Shown: positions 31,337-39,324 of the stretch, in pieces | Layout of the letters: each line of letters opens with the position of its first letter | Numbering within the stretch: the stretch's first letter is position 1 | NCBI GenBank assembly: GCA_012031225.1 | Contig: JAAUTZ010000022.1 | Coordinates: forward strand, 1-43,265 | DNA from: Chloroflexaceae bacterium | GTDB taxonomy: Bacteria; Chloroflexota; Chloroflexia; Chloroflexales; Chloroflexaceae | Reading direction: 5' to 3' | Length of the DNA stretch: 43,265 nt | Translations under genes and position numbers: made by a program | Notes under the pieces: model-generated | What the model saw: the letters and a program-made list of their open reading frames with translations, nothing else | Database searches by the model: none | Told to the model about the DNA's origin: nothing

Positions 31337-31553
31337 CAGCGGCTCACGCACCGTGCCTGAGCCAACGCTGTCTAGCCATACAACAGCGAGGAGAACCATT
31401 CAAGGGCGAACGCTGGAAGGCCAATTACCAGCACCCGTCCTGGGAACTTACCGTCTGAGTCCAACGGCAGGGACTTGATGGGCGTTGCTTCCATCCCAGG
31501 CCTGAGCAACTACCTCAAGCTGCCTATGTGACCATGCATGCAGCAGTCTGCAT
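31337..31553. ncRNA. candidate structured RNA, strand unknown
   Basis: Three hairpins are visible. 31337-31370: CAGC-GGCTCA-C-GCA / TGC-C-TGAGCC-aac-GCTG (13 bp). 31466-31524: nested GGCAG/CTGCC, CTTGA/TCAAG, GG/CC and GTTGC/GCAAC (17 bp in 59 bases). 31538-31553: ATGCAG/CTGCAT (6 bp). CAGCG/CGCTG and GCTGG/CCAGC lie between. I found no match to RNase P, tmRNA or 6S RNA. The apical part of the second hairpin read on the - strand (CTCAGGCCTGGGATGGAAGC) partly recalls SRP RNA domain IV. Confidence 0.3.
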
Positions 31554-31658
31554 TGGCGCACGTCCGCACGTCAGCATCCGACAACGGTAACAGCGTACCT
31601 CACCGGTACACGTCAACACTGATTGCGAAGGGAGCGATCTGCGAAACAGGGGGAGCGT

Positions 31659-31688
31659 GCGGGGGACCAACCCGCGAACCCGCCCCCC
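31659..31688 (-). terminator. possible terminator after the PIG-L gene
   Basis: GCGGG/CCCGC or the overlapping GGGGG/CCCCC pairings are possible 13-42 bases past the stop. The fold is GC-rich but ambiguous and has no T-tract. Confidence 0.3.
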
Positions 31689-31700
31689 AAGCTGTTTCAT

Positions 31701-32432
31701 CTACTCCTGTTCGCGCACAAAACGCAACACGCGGAAGGCTTCGGCGTAGGCATACCCCAATGGTTGCCCGGCTTCGGCGTTGCGCTCGCGCAGCCACTCG
31801 GCGGCTTCGGCAACGTTTTGCGATACGTGGCACAGCAATGCGGCCAGCTTGCGCTCAATCGTTGCCGATATATCCACAAAGGTATCCGGCTGCAACGTCA
31901 GGTTGAGATACAGTTCGTCTACGTGATGGGGTTCGTAGCCTTCGGCCAGCAGCTCGGGAAAGATCGGGCGGGTCTCTGCGCTAGGGAACACCGCATACAC
32001 GGTTGCTTCGCCTGCCGCCCGATGATCGGGATGATTGATATAGCCGCTATGCACAAAGACTGCCGTCGGGTCTTGGCAGACTACCCGATCTGGGCGCACC
32101 TCGCGGATCAGACGGGTCAGGTCGCGGCGCAGTTCCAACGTCGGCTGCAAGGTTCCGTCGCGGTAGCCCAGAAAGCGCACATCCGTTACGCCCACTGCCG
32201 CCGCCGCCGCCCGTTGCTCAGCCACCCGAGTCTGCACCAGTTGTTTCAAATCCACGTCGGGGGCATTGCTGCCCGCCTGCCCATCGGTCACGATGCAATA
32301 GGCGACGTATGCCCCTTCTTGCACCCACCGTGCCACACTGCCCGCCACCCCAAAATCAATGTCATCGGGGTGGGCGGCAACCACCAGCACACGCTTCGGA
32401 ACGATATACTCCTGTGCGTTTTGTTGTATCAT
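31701..32432 (-). CDS. PIG-L/LmbE-family deacetylase
   Basis: The 243-residue protein is a zinc-dependent N-deacetylase of the family that includes GlcNAc-PI deacetylase, MshB and BshB. The metal motif AHPDDIDFG (H21, D23, D24) and the second site HPDH (H134-H137) are intact. Members act on sugar N-acetyl groups in thiol or lipid biosynthesis, or on other amides. No bacillithiol or mycothiol genes are adjacent, so the substrate is open. The start at 32432 sits seven bases after a -10-like box, suggesting a leaderless message. Confidence 0.88.
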   Translation of the reverse strand: MIQQNAQEYIVPKRVLVVAAHPDDIDFGVAGSVARWVQEGAYVAYCIVTDGQAGSNAPDVDLKQLVQTRVAEQRAAAAAVGVTDVRFLGYRDGTLQPTLELRRDLTRLIREVRPDRVVCQDPTAVFVHSGYINHPDHRAAGEATVYAVFPSAETRPIFPELLAEGYEPHHVDELYLNLTLQPDTFVDISATIERKLAALLCHVSQNVAEAAEWLRERNAEAGQPLGYAYAEAFRVLRFVREQE

Positions 32433-32439
32433 ACCGTAC

Positions 32440-32469
32440 AGTCTACTACACTGATTGCAGTTCTGTCTA
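32440..32469 (-). promoter_or_regulatory. promoter of the PIG-L gene, leaderless candidate
   Basis: TAGACA (32469-32464) and TAGACT (32445-32440) are 18 bases apart on the - strand, and the ATG at 32432 begins seven bases after the -10 box. Confidence 0.4.
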
Positions 32470-32485
32470 GGGGGGGCAATAAAAA

Positions 32486-33160
32486 TTGGTACACTTGCAC
32501 ATAGAACAACTGGTTGGTTTGTGCGTAACGCGACTGGATACGATTCATACTGCCCGCGAACACGCCCTAAAGATTTCGCGTAGCCTGATCCAGCAGTGCG
32601 CCCGCACGATCCGTGCGGCCCATCGGGGCGAGTATGGGCATGCGGCCACGCTGCTGGCTGAAGCGGGCACGACTGCCACCGAGCTACGCACCGCAGTTGC
32701 CGATCAGCCCTTGCTGATGGGGGCGGGCTATTTGCAAGATGCCCTCAAGGAGTATGCTGAGGCAGCTCTCGTGTATGCCTTTCTCACCGATCAGCTTGCG
32801 CCCACCGCCGATGCGCTCGGTGTTGACCCTGCCGCTTACCTGAACGGCCTCGCCGAAGCCGCCAGCGAACTGCGCCGGGCCATCCTTGATCGCCTGCGCC
32901 GCGATGACCTAGCCCAGAGCGAACGGCTACTGGCGATTATGGACGAAGTGTACAGTCTGCTTGTCACCGTAGATTACCCGGATGCCGTGACAGGTGGCCT
33001 CCGCCGCACCACGGATGCCCTGCGGGCCGTGCTAGAGCGAACCCGCGGCGATCTGACGACAGCCCTGCGCCAGCAACGCCTGATGCAGCAGCTGGCTCGG
33101 CTCGATCCCGACGGGCTGCCCAGCGGCGCAACCCTGCCCGACCTCGACGGGGCGGAGTGA
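32486..33160 (+). CDS. translin-family protein
   Basis: The 224-residue, nearly all-helical protein matches the translin/TRAX family: AREHALKISRSLIQQCARTIRAAHRGEY, quoted by its key parts AREHALKISR and IRAAHRGEY, then PLLMGAGYLQDALKEYAEA with the acidic patch, YLNGLAEAASELRRAILDRL and YPDAVTGGLRRTTDALRAVLE, cited as YPDAVTGGLRR. In eukaryotes translin and TRAX form an octamer (C3PO) that cuts RNA; archaeal and bacterial homologues are little studied. The TTG start at 32486 follows a G-run but is uncertain. It is divergent from the PIG-L gene and followed after 22 bases by the ART-like gene. Confidence 0.85.
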   Translation: MVHLHIEQLVGLCVTRLDTIHTAREHALKISRSLIQQCARTIRAAHRGEYGHAATLLAEAGTTATELRTAVADQPLLMGAGYLQDALKEYAEAALVYAFLTDQLAPTADALGVDPAAYLNGLAEAASELRRAILDRLRRDDLAQSERLLAIMDEVYSLLVTVDYPDAVTGGLRRTTDALRAVLERTRGDLTTALRQQRLMQQLARLDPDGLPSGATLPDLDGAE

Positions 33161-33182
33161 GGGAGCCTGAGTAGTATTGGTA

Positions 33183-33566
33183 ATGACGATTGATCTGAGC
33201 GATCCTATCGTGTATCGGGTGATGTGGCCCGATGAACACCCACAAGCACATGTAAGTGGGATTTGGGCAAGAAATCCAGCCCGTCGCGTGCATCCCCAAA
33301 GACACGTTTCACATGGTACAGTAGAAAGTGACAATTGGATTTCGACGACACGCAATATGCTGTGGGCAATATCATGGCAGATTGCTGATCAAGTACCGAT
33401 CTATGTTATTGATTTACGTGGCGTGCAAGCTACCATTCTCGATCTGACCATTCCTGTCAATACAAGTGGATGGCATCCCCGTTATCGGCAACTTGCGCTG
33501 TGTGCAGCTGAAGTGTTAGTAGATACGTATATCCCTGCTGATGCAATTGTTGGGACAATTCCATAG
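33183..33566 (+). CDS. small protein with ADP-ribosyltransferase-like pattern
   Basis: The 127-residue protein begins with a strand carrying YRVM (R12), has SDNWISTTRN (STT at 54-56) followed by a helix, then strands PIYVIDLRG and ILDLTI, and ends AAEVLVDTYIPADAIVG (E110). An Arg, a Ser-Thr-Thr and a Glu in this order are the layout of R-S-E ADP-ribosyltransferases and of DUF7587-type toxin domains. The match is my inference from pattern. The ATG at 33183 lacks a close ribosome-binding site; TTG 33177 is an alternative. Base composition is AT-richer than upstream genes. It lies between the translin gene and the duplicated protein, which starts 28 bases after its stop. Confidence 0.5.
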   Translation: MTIDLSDPIVYRVMWPDEHPQAHVSGIWARNPARRVHPQRHVSHGTVESDNWISTTRNMLWAISWQIADQVPIYVIDLRGVQATILDLTIPVNTSGWHPRYRQLALCAAEVLVDTYIPADAIVGTIP

Positions 33567-33594
33567 GTAGTGTATGATGCAAAAGAGGAATGCG

Positions 33595-34266
33595 ATGATC
33601 ACCGTTTTGCAGCCGCTTGCGACGATCCGCCATGAGTGTGAGGCGGAAGATGGATTCTTGATCGAGTTGCGGTTGGGCAATTTTCTGCCGCAACGTTGGC
33701 ACGAGCTGCAAGCAGCGTTGAATGCGTATCGAGAACAGATCCATGATACCGATCAAATGCATCGCTTGGTTGCCGACTGTCTGTATGGGCTTGATCTTGA
33801 ATTCCATGCCGCACTGCACACGCATCGCAATCGGCCCCATTATGCCGATGTCGTGCAGGCTCAACACACCCTGCAACAGATCATTACGGCTTTCGTTACC
33901 CCTGCGGATAATCTAGCGTTTGCTGATGAGAGTAAACCAGAGTACATCATTCGACGGGCATGTAGAGAAACGAGTGGCGTTCTTGCGGATCTCCATCAAG
34001 GCCACTTTGATTATTCCCAATCGTTGCCCTTGCTCCAAGCGCTACAAGCGTGTCAGGTTGCTGTCGCTGCGAGCGATACGCTGCGGCGTGCATTTGTAGG
34101 CGATCTCTACCGTCTCGATTGGGCATTGCGTGAAGCCGTCTCGACCCTACGTGGACACCCTCAGTACGATCAACTCGTAGCGACCCAATTGGCTTGCTCC
34201 GAGTATATCGTCGCCTTGTTCATGCCTGATATTGATCTCCCTTCATCTCTTGTAACTCAAATGTAA
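33595..34266 (+). CDS. unknown protein with two tandem helical repeats
   Basis: The 223-residue protein consists of two copies of a unit of about 91 residues (11-101 and 119-210). Aligned positions include IR-x2-C / IR-x2-C, L-x2-G-x-F in both, VADCLYGLDLEFHAALHTHR against VGDLYRLDWALREAVSTLR, P-x-Y and a closing I-x-A-F / I-V-A-L-F. I know no named family. AGAGG six bases before ATG 33595 fixes the start. It is 28 bases past the ART-like gene, so it could be its antitoxin or immunity partner. Codon use is AT-richer than in the housekeeping genes. Confidence 0.6.
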   Translation: MITVLQPLATIRHECEAEDGFLIELRLGNFLPQRWHELQAALNAYREQIHDTDQMHRLVADCLYGLDLEFHAALHTHRNRPHYADVVQAQHTLQQIITAFVTPADNLAFADESKPEYIIRRACRETSGVLADLHQGHFDYSQSLPLLQALQACQVAVAASDTLRRAFVGDLYRLDWALREAVSTLRGHPQYDQLVATQLACSEYIVALFMPDIDLPSSLVTQM

Positions 34267-34541
34267 CTCCCCATGCGTACCATGCGGATAATGGTAAAAT
34301 AGGGTAAACTATTGTTGTAGTGGCAAAACGAGTGAGCCAACAACCGAATTGCGTGGACGTTGCTTGTCCCTCCGCACGGTCGCGTTGCGCTCCCCTTTGG
34401 TGTGGCTACGGTATGCCACGCCACGTAAGCTCTGGTGCTTGAAAGGATCACAGTCGGTATTCACTAGCGGTCAATGGAACAACGGAACAACGGCACAACG
34501 GAAGAACACACTTATTGGTCTATACAACAAGGAGCAGTGAC
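34267..34541 (+). other. upstream region of the DUF3141 operon
   Basis: No gene is seen. It holds an AT-rich box (TAAAAT, TAAACT near 34294-34310) without a good -35, a hairpin GGTGTGGC/GCCACGCC at 34399-34422 and three copies of an 8-bp repeat (GGAACAAC, GGAACAAC, GGCACAAC) at 34476-34499. The operon promoter is therefore not fixed. Confidence 0.5.
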
Positions 34542-36827
34542 ATGGCAACCCCACCCACTGAAGAGACCACCCAAACGATGCAATCGCCCGTCCCGTCCGC
34601 CCCCCCAACCAACGGTGCTACGGCACCGATCACCGGCAGCACCAACGGGACGCAAGCCCCGCCGGTAGCTCCCCAAGCACAACCTTCGCAAGGTAGTAGC
34701 CCAATGATGGCACTACCTTTTTTTAATCTCATGCGCGAGTTTTGGGATTACTACATTGATGCTACCCAGCGCACGGTGATGTTTTACGACGTGCTGCGCC
34801 AGCGCGGGAATCAGTTCTTTGAACACGTTGCCGCCGACCAGCCGCCCGTGCTCGCCTTCGAGTACGAGAAGGTTATGGATGGCAAAGACTTGCCACATCC
34901 ATCGAACTACTACATGTTGCGGATCATCCCCAACAAAGGGCAGGAGCTTGACCCGGCCAAACGTCCCTATGTCATCATTGACCCCCGCGCTGGCCACGGC
35001 CCCGGCATCGGCGGCTTCAAGGAATCGTCGCAGATCGGCGTTGCGCTAGGCAATGGGCATCCGGTCTATTTCGTCGGCTTCCGCCCCTTCCCCGAACCGG
35101 GCCAGAAGCTCGAAAATGTAACCTACACCGAAGCCGAGTTCTTGCGCGAGGTGAAGCGTCGCCACCCCGATGCACCCAAGCCAGTTGTCATTGGCAACTG
35201 TCAAGCTGGGTGGGCCGTAGCGATGCTGGCAGCGATAGAGCCTGACTTGATGGGCCCGATCATTATGAATGGTGCGCCACTCTCCTACTGGGGCGGCAAA
35301 GAGGGCAAAGACCCAATGCGCTATCTCGGCGGTTTGAATGGCGGCTCGTGGGCAGCCTCGTATGCCTCCGATCTGGGCGATGGCGTATTTGACGGAGCCA
35401 ATCTGGTTGCCAACTTTGAAAACCTCAATCCGACCAACACCCTCTGGAGCAAGCAGTACAACGTCTATGCCAACATTGACACCGAGCCAGAGCGTTACCT
35501 CGAATTTGAGAAGTGGTGGCAGGGCTACTTCTTTATGACCCGCGACGAGATGGAGTTTATCGTCAACAACCTGTTTGTTGCCAACAAGCTCGAAGCGGCT
35601 CAGGTCAAACTTGGCAATACCACCGTCAGCCTGCGCGACATCACCGCCCCCATCGTGGTCTTCGCCTCGCACGGCGACAACATCACCCCGCCGCAGCAGG
35701 CCTTGAACTGGCTGCTCGATGTGTACAAGAGCGATCAAGATATTCTCGATGACCGCCAAGTGATTGTCTACACCGTACACAAGAACATCGGGCACTTGGG
35801 CATCTTCGTCTCCGGCAAGGTTGCCCAGCGTGAATACGCCTCGATGTTTGGTACGCTGGACTTCATCGAGTCGTTGCCGCCGGGCTTGTATGAAATGATT
35901 ATCGAGGACAAGGCTCCCGATGCACCGCCCGACGAAGTGACCAACCTGCGCTACGATATTCGCTTTGAGGAGCGGCTACTGGACGACATCCGCAAGATGG
36001 ACGACTCCCGCGAAGACGAAGAGCTGTTCCCCGCCGTCTCGACGGTCTCTAAGCTGAACAAGCTCAACTACAAGCTGTTTCTCAGCCCCTACGTGCGAAT
36101 GATGACGACTCCGCAAATGGCAGCGTTCCGCCGCGAGACGCACCCCAATCGGCTCCAGCATTACATCTTCTCGAACAAGAACCCGTTTATGGGCTTGATC
36201 GCTATGTGGGCTGAAGCGGCTCGCAACAGCCGCCGGCCGGTGGACAAATCCAACCCCTACTGGCAGATGCAGGAAGTCTACTCAGGCCAGATCACAGCAA
36301 TGCTGGATGCCTACACCAATGTGCGCGACACCACGATGGAAGTGATGTTCAAATCCCTCTATGGGCCGACTGGGCTAGGCGGCATTCTGCCCGAACCCCT
36401 CACCACGCGCAAGGTGGAACACGATCCCGAAGTGCAAGCCCGCATTGAAGCAGACAATGCCCGCCTTGTGGCAATGACTGAAGAAGGCGGCTTTGTGGAA
36501 GGCTTTGCCCGGATCTTTATGTTGCTCTCCCGCGCCGACCGCGACGTGGAGCCGCAGGCCTTCATCCGCTCCCGCGAAGCGACCCAGAACCACTCCCGCC
36601 TCAGTGAGATTTCCTACGACGAATTGCGCCAGCGTACCTTCGAGCAGTTCTACATTCTGCACCTGAACTTCGATCCGGCGGTGCGGGCGTTGACGAAGCT
36701 GCTGCCCACCGAGCAGGATCGGCGTGATGCGCTGGAGTTGGCCAAGGAGATTGTGCTGCTGGGCGAGCCGAATGCTGAAGAGCAAAAGGTTCTCGCTATG
36801 CTGCACGAGGTCCTTGGGCTGAGCTAA
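34542..36827 (+). CDS. DUF3141 alpha/beta-hydrolase, PHA-synthase-like
   Basis: The 761-residue protein has a Pro/Thr/Ala-rich N-terminus (about 1-55), then an alpha/beta-hydrolase domain like PhaC. The nucleophile box is IGNCQAGW (Cys220 where a lipase has Ser, as in PHA synthases), with Asp379 in SHGDNITPP and His418 in GHLGIFVSG completing a plausible triad. A C-terminal region of about 330 residues is helical and particular to DUF3141 proteins. AAGGAG lies seven bases before ATG 34542. It leads a four-gene + strand operon with a phosphotransacylase, acetate kinase and FabI. It may make or transfer hydroxyacyl chains, but polymer synthesis is not proven for the family. Confidence 0.85.
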   Translation: MATPPTEETTQTMQSPVPSAPPTNGATAPITGSTNGTQAPPVAPQAQPSQGSSPMMALPFFNLMREFWDYYIDATQRTVMFYDVLRQRGNQFFEHVAADQPPVLAFEYEKVMDGKDLPHPSNYYMLRIIPNKGQELDPAKRPYVIIDPRAGHGPGIGGFKESSQIGVALGNGHPVYFVGFRPFPEPGQKLENVTYTEAEFLREVKRRHPDAPKPVVIGNCQAGWAVAMLAAIEPDLMGPIIMNGAPLSYWGGKEGKDPMRYLGGLNGGSWAASYASDLGDGVFDGANLVANFENLNPTNTLWSKQYNVYANIDTEPERYLEFEKWWQGYFFMTRDEMEFIVNNLFVANKLEAAQVKLGNTTVSLRDITAPIVVFASHGDNITPPQQALNWLLDVYKSDQDILDDRQVIVYTVHKNIGHLGIFVSGKVAQREYASMFGTLDFIESLPPGLYEMIIEDKAPDAPPDEVTNLRYDIRFEERLLDDIRKMDDSREDEELFPAVSTVSKLNKLNYKLFLSPYVRMMTTPQMAAFRRETHPNRLQHYIFSNKNPFMGLIAMWAEAARNSRRPVDKSNPYWQMQEVYSGQITAMLDAYTNVRDTTMEVMFKSLYGPTGLGGILPEPLTTRKVEHDPEVQARIEADNARLVAMTEEGGFVEGFARIFMLLSRADRDVEPQAFIRSREATQNHSRLSEISYDELRQRTFEQFYILHLNFDPAVRALTKLLPTEQDRRDALELAKEIVLLGEPNAEEQKVLAMLHEVLGLS

Positions 36828-36840
36828 TCCCATTATCCCA

Positions 36841-36870
36841 TCGGGCGGTTGCAATGGGGGAGCCGCCCGA
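36841..36870 (+). other. 8-bp hairpin in the first operon gap
   Basis: TCGGGCGG and CCGCCCGA pair over a 14-base loop just after the DUF3141 stop. No T-tract follows, so it may protect or process the upstream mRNA rather than end it. Confidence 0.5.
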
Positions 36871-36947
36871 GTCTGCTGATAGCTGACTGTTAGGAATCAA
36901 CACGCGAACTGGATCAAGCTGAATCTATCCGAACAGGAGGAGACTCT

Positions 36948-37940
36948 GTGAGCAGTGAACTGACACCCCAAACGAACGGCGAATCGCGCATTGTCCAGAT
37001 CATTGATACCTTTGATGGGTACGGTGAACTGATGAACAAGACCAAAGGCCTCGATCCGATTGTCACGACGGTTGCCTATCCGTGTGAAGCAACCGCACTG
37101 GAAGGCCCCCTTGATGCGGCTAAAGAGAACCTGATTGTGCCGATCCTGATTGGCCCCGAAAAGACGATCCGCGAGCTTGCCGAGCAGCACGGGCTAGACC
37201 TTACTGGCGTGCAGATCGAGGATGTGGAGTCGGCGACTGAATCAGCAGCGCGGGCGGTAGAGCTAGTCCGCACTGGTACGGCTGAAGCGGTGATGAAGGG
37301 CAGCCTGCACACCGACATTCTGATCACTGCTATCGTCAGTGGCGAGAAGGGCTTGCGCATGCCCGGTCGCCGCATCAGTCACGCCTTTGTGATGGACGTG
37401 CCAACCTACAACCGCCCCCTGATTATCTCCGACGGGGCGATCAACATTGCCCCCGATCTGAAGACCAAGCGCGACATTGTGCAGAATGCGATTGAGCTAG
37501 CCCACGCAATGGGCATTGAACTGCCGAAGGTTGCGGTGCTTGCCGCCGTCGAGATGGTTAACCCGGATATGCAGGCGACGCTTGATGCGGCAGCTCTGTG
37601 CAAGATGATGGATCGCAAGCAGATTACGGGCGGCATCATTGATGGGCCCCTCGCTTTCGATAATGCGATCAGCCGCGAAGCCGCCGAGACCAAGAAGATT
37701 GACTCGCCGGTGGCAGGCGATGCCGACATCCTGATCGCGCCCGATCTCGAGTCTGGCAATATGCTGGTGAAGCAGCTGATCTACCTTGCCCAAGCTGATG
37801 CGGCGGGGATTGTGCTGGGCGCACGCGCCCCCGTGATCCTCACCAGCCGCGCCGATGGAGTCCGCACGCGCATGGCTTCGTGTGCTGTTGCGGTGCTGAA
37901 GGCCCACCATCACCGCACCGCGAAAGTGGAGGTGCATTGA
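36948..37940 (+). CDS. phosphate acetyl/butyryltransferase
   Basis: The 330-residue enzyme swaps CoA for phosphate on a short acyl-CoA, giving acyl-phosphate. It is a single PTA_PTB domain without the N-terminal part of long Pta proteins; the ends of the fold read IVPILIGPEKTIRELAEQHG and LTSRADGVRTRMASCAVAVL. AGGAGG sits seven bases before a GTG start. It is followed with a one-base overlap (TGATG) by the kinase gene, so the two act as a pair to conserve acyl-CoA energy as ATP. Whether the acyl group is acetyl, butyryl or longer cannot be told. Confidence 0.88.
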   Translation: MSSELTPQTNGESRIVQIIDTFDGYGELMNKTKGLDPIVTTVAYPCEATALEGPLDAAKENLIVPILIGPEKTIRELAEQHGLDLTGVQIEDVESATESAARAVELVRTGTAEAVMKGSLHTDILITAIVSGEKGLRMPGRRISHAFVMDVPTYNRPLIISDGAINIAPDLKTKRDIVQNAIELAHAMGIELPKVAVLAAVEMVNPDMQATLDAAALCKMMDRKQITGGIIDGPLAFDNAISREAAETKKIDSPVAGDADILIAPDLESGNMLVKQLIYLAQADAAGIVLGARAPVILTSRADGVRTRMASCAVAVLKAHHHRTAKVEVH

Positions 37941-39202
37941 TGGCGAGCGAGTCGATTCTGGTGATCAATGCTGGCTCCTCCAGCATCAAGTTCACGCTGT
38001 TCGATGTTGAGGCGGGCGAGGTGAGCCTGCACTACGATGGCCGCATCCAGCCCGATACGATCAGCTTTGACCTGTTTCTCCAGCCGAGTGTCGGCATTGA
38101 TAAGGAGTATGGCGGGCAAGTTGAAGGGATTGGCACTGCGCCCAAGTTTAAGGCGAAAGACCGCGACAACGAGCTAGTGTATGAGGAGACATGGGACGCA
38201 GGCGAGCGCAGCAGTGGCCACCAAGTTGCGCTGGAAAAGCTGATGAATTGGCTGGACGACCACTTGGGCGATACCACCTTGATCGGCGTAGGCCATCGTG
38301 TAGTGCATGGCGGCACGGAGTATGCGGCCCCCACCATCGTGAATGATGCGGTGCTGCAACAGCTCGGAGATTACACGGTGCTGGCTCCGTTGCACCAGCC
38401 CAACTGTCTAGCCGGCATTCGGGCAATGCTCGCAATGCGCCCGGACTTGCCGCAGGTGGCCTGCTTCGATACTGCCTTCCACCGCAACCACCCGCTCGTT
38501 GCCGATCAGTTTGCGTTGCCCTATGAGTTGTATGAAGAGGGCGTGCGCCGCTATGGTTTTCACGGGCTGTCCTACGCCTACATTGCCCACACCCTGCCCA
38601 CGATTGCCCCTGAGCTAGCGGATGGGCGCGTTGTGGTGGCGCACTTGGGCAGCGGTGCGAGTATGTGTGCGATCAAGGGCGGGCAGAGCATGGATAGCAC
38701 GATGGGCTTCACCGCCCTTGATGGCTTGCCGATGGGTACGCGCTGTGGCAACCTTGATCCGGGGGCGGTGCTGTATATGCTCCAAGAAAAGGGTATGGAT
38801 GCCAAGCAGATCGAGGATGTGCTGTATCGCCGTTCGGGGCTGCTTGGTCTCTCCGGCATCAGCAACGATATGCGTGATCTGGAGCACAACCCCGACCCGC
38901 GTGCGGCGCAGGCGATTGACTACTTCATCTATCGCATCACCCGCGAACTGGGCGCACTAGCGGCGGCGATTGGCGGGATTGACGCGCTGGTCTTCACTGC
39001 GGGCATTGGCGAGAACTCGGACATGATCCGCGCCCGCGTGTGCCGCGCTGCGGCGTGGCTCGGCATTGAATTGGACGAAGCGGCAAACAGCCAACGCGCC
39101 CAACGCATCTCCACCGCGAGCAGCAAGGTGGCGGTGTATGTCATTCCGACGGATGAGGAGAAGATGATCGCGCTGGATACGCTGCGCTTGCTGCGCCCGT
39201 AG
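37940..39202 (+). CDS. ackA: acetate kinase (acetate/propionate kinase family)
   Basis: The 420-residue enzyme transfers phosphate between acyl-phosphate and ADP. It has the actin-like fold signatures VINAGSSSIKF, GHRVVHGG, DTAFHRNHP, YGFHGLSYAYI, HLGSGASMCAIKGG, GFTALDGLPMGTRCGNLDPG and VFTAGIGENS. An insert near residues 60-80 (DRDNELVYEETWD) is a little unlike E. coli AckA. The start overlaps the transacylase stop. A strong hairpin follows the gene. The operon context suggests that it works on the product of the adjacent transacylase. Confidence 0.93.
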   Translation: MASESILVINAGSSSIKFTLFDVEAGEVSLHYDGRIQPDTISFDLFLQPSVGIDKEYGGQVEGIGTAPKFKAKDRDNELVYEETWDAGERSSGHQVALEKLMNWLDDHLGDTTLIGVGHRVVHGGTEYAAPTIVNDAVLQQLGDYTVLAPLHQPNCLAGIRAMLAMRPDLPQVACFDTAFHRNHPLVADQFALPYELYEEGVRRYGFHGLSYAYIAHTLPTIAPELADGRVVVAHLGSGASMCAIKGGQSMDSTMGFTALDGLPMGTRCGNLDPGAVLYMLQEKGMDAKQIEDVLYRRSGLLGLSGISNDMRDLEHNPDPRAAQAIDYFIYRITRELGALAAAIGGIDALVFTAGIGENSDMIRARVCRAAAWLGIELDEAANSQRAQRISTASSKVAVYVIPTDEEKMIALDTLRLLRP

Positions 39203-39217
39203 CCTGTCGCTGCATCA

Positions 39218-39252
39218 CGGGTGGGGCAGGCGGTGTAGGTTTGCCCCACCCG
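39218..39252 (+). terminator. 11-bp hairpin between ackA and fabI
   Basis: CGGGTGGGGCA and TGCCCCACCCG pair perfectly over a 13-base loop. No T-tract follows, so it may be a partial terminator or an mRNA stabiliser. A separate fabI promoter is not obvious. Confidence 0.5.
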
Positions 39253-39324
39253 CTGGTGGGTTCCTGTTGATGCTGAGGTTGCATCGGTGGATAGATAACC
39301 AGATAGCTAAAGGAGCAATGTCTC

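Larger units (their letters stand above)
31027..31700. other. 674-base interval without a convincing gene
   Basis: This is the longest gap in the window. It begins with a GGTAT-5-ATACC inverted repeat (31072-31086) in the aminotransferase promoter region. Short frames near 31360-31531 (WKANYQHPSWELTV in one frame, GLSNYLKLPM in another) look faintly like a decayed gene, but no family is recognised. Several strong hairpins occur between 31337 and 31553 and are listed separately. Confidence 0.5.

Noticed and set aside
31466-31524. SRP (4.5S) RNA on the - strand
   Set aside because: The apical loop only partly matches: the GGAA tetraloop reads TGGGAT and the AGCAGC side is absorbed into a stem. 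Kept only as an unnamed structured-RNA candidate.
31237-31531. Transposase remnant in the 31 kb interval
   Set aside because: Coding-like fragments sit in different frames, no catalytic motif or inverted terminal repeats are visible, and hairpins explain the region at least as well.
34476-34499. Iterons of a replication origin
   Set aside because: Only three 8-bp copies next to a ribosome-binding site, with no replication gene nearby.
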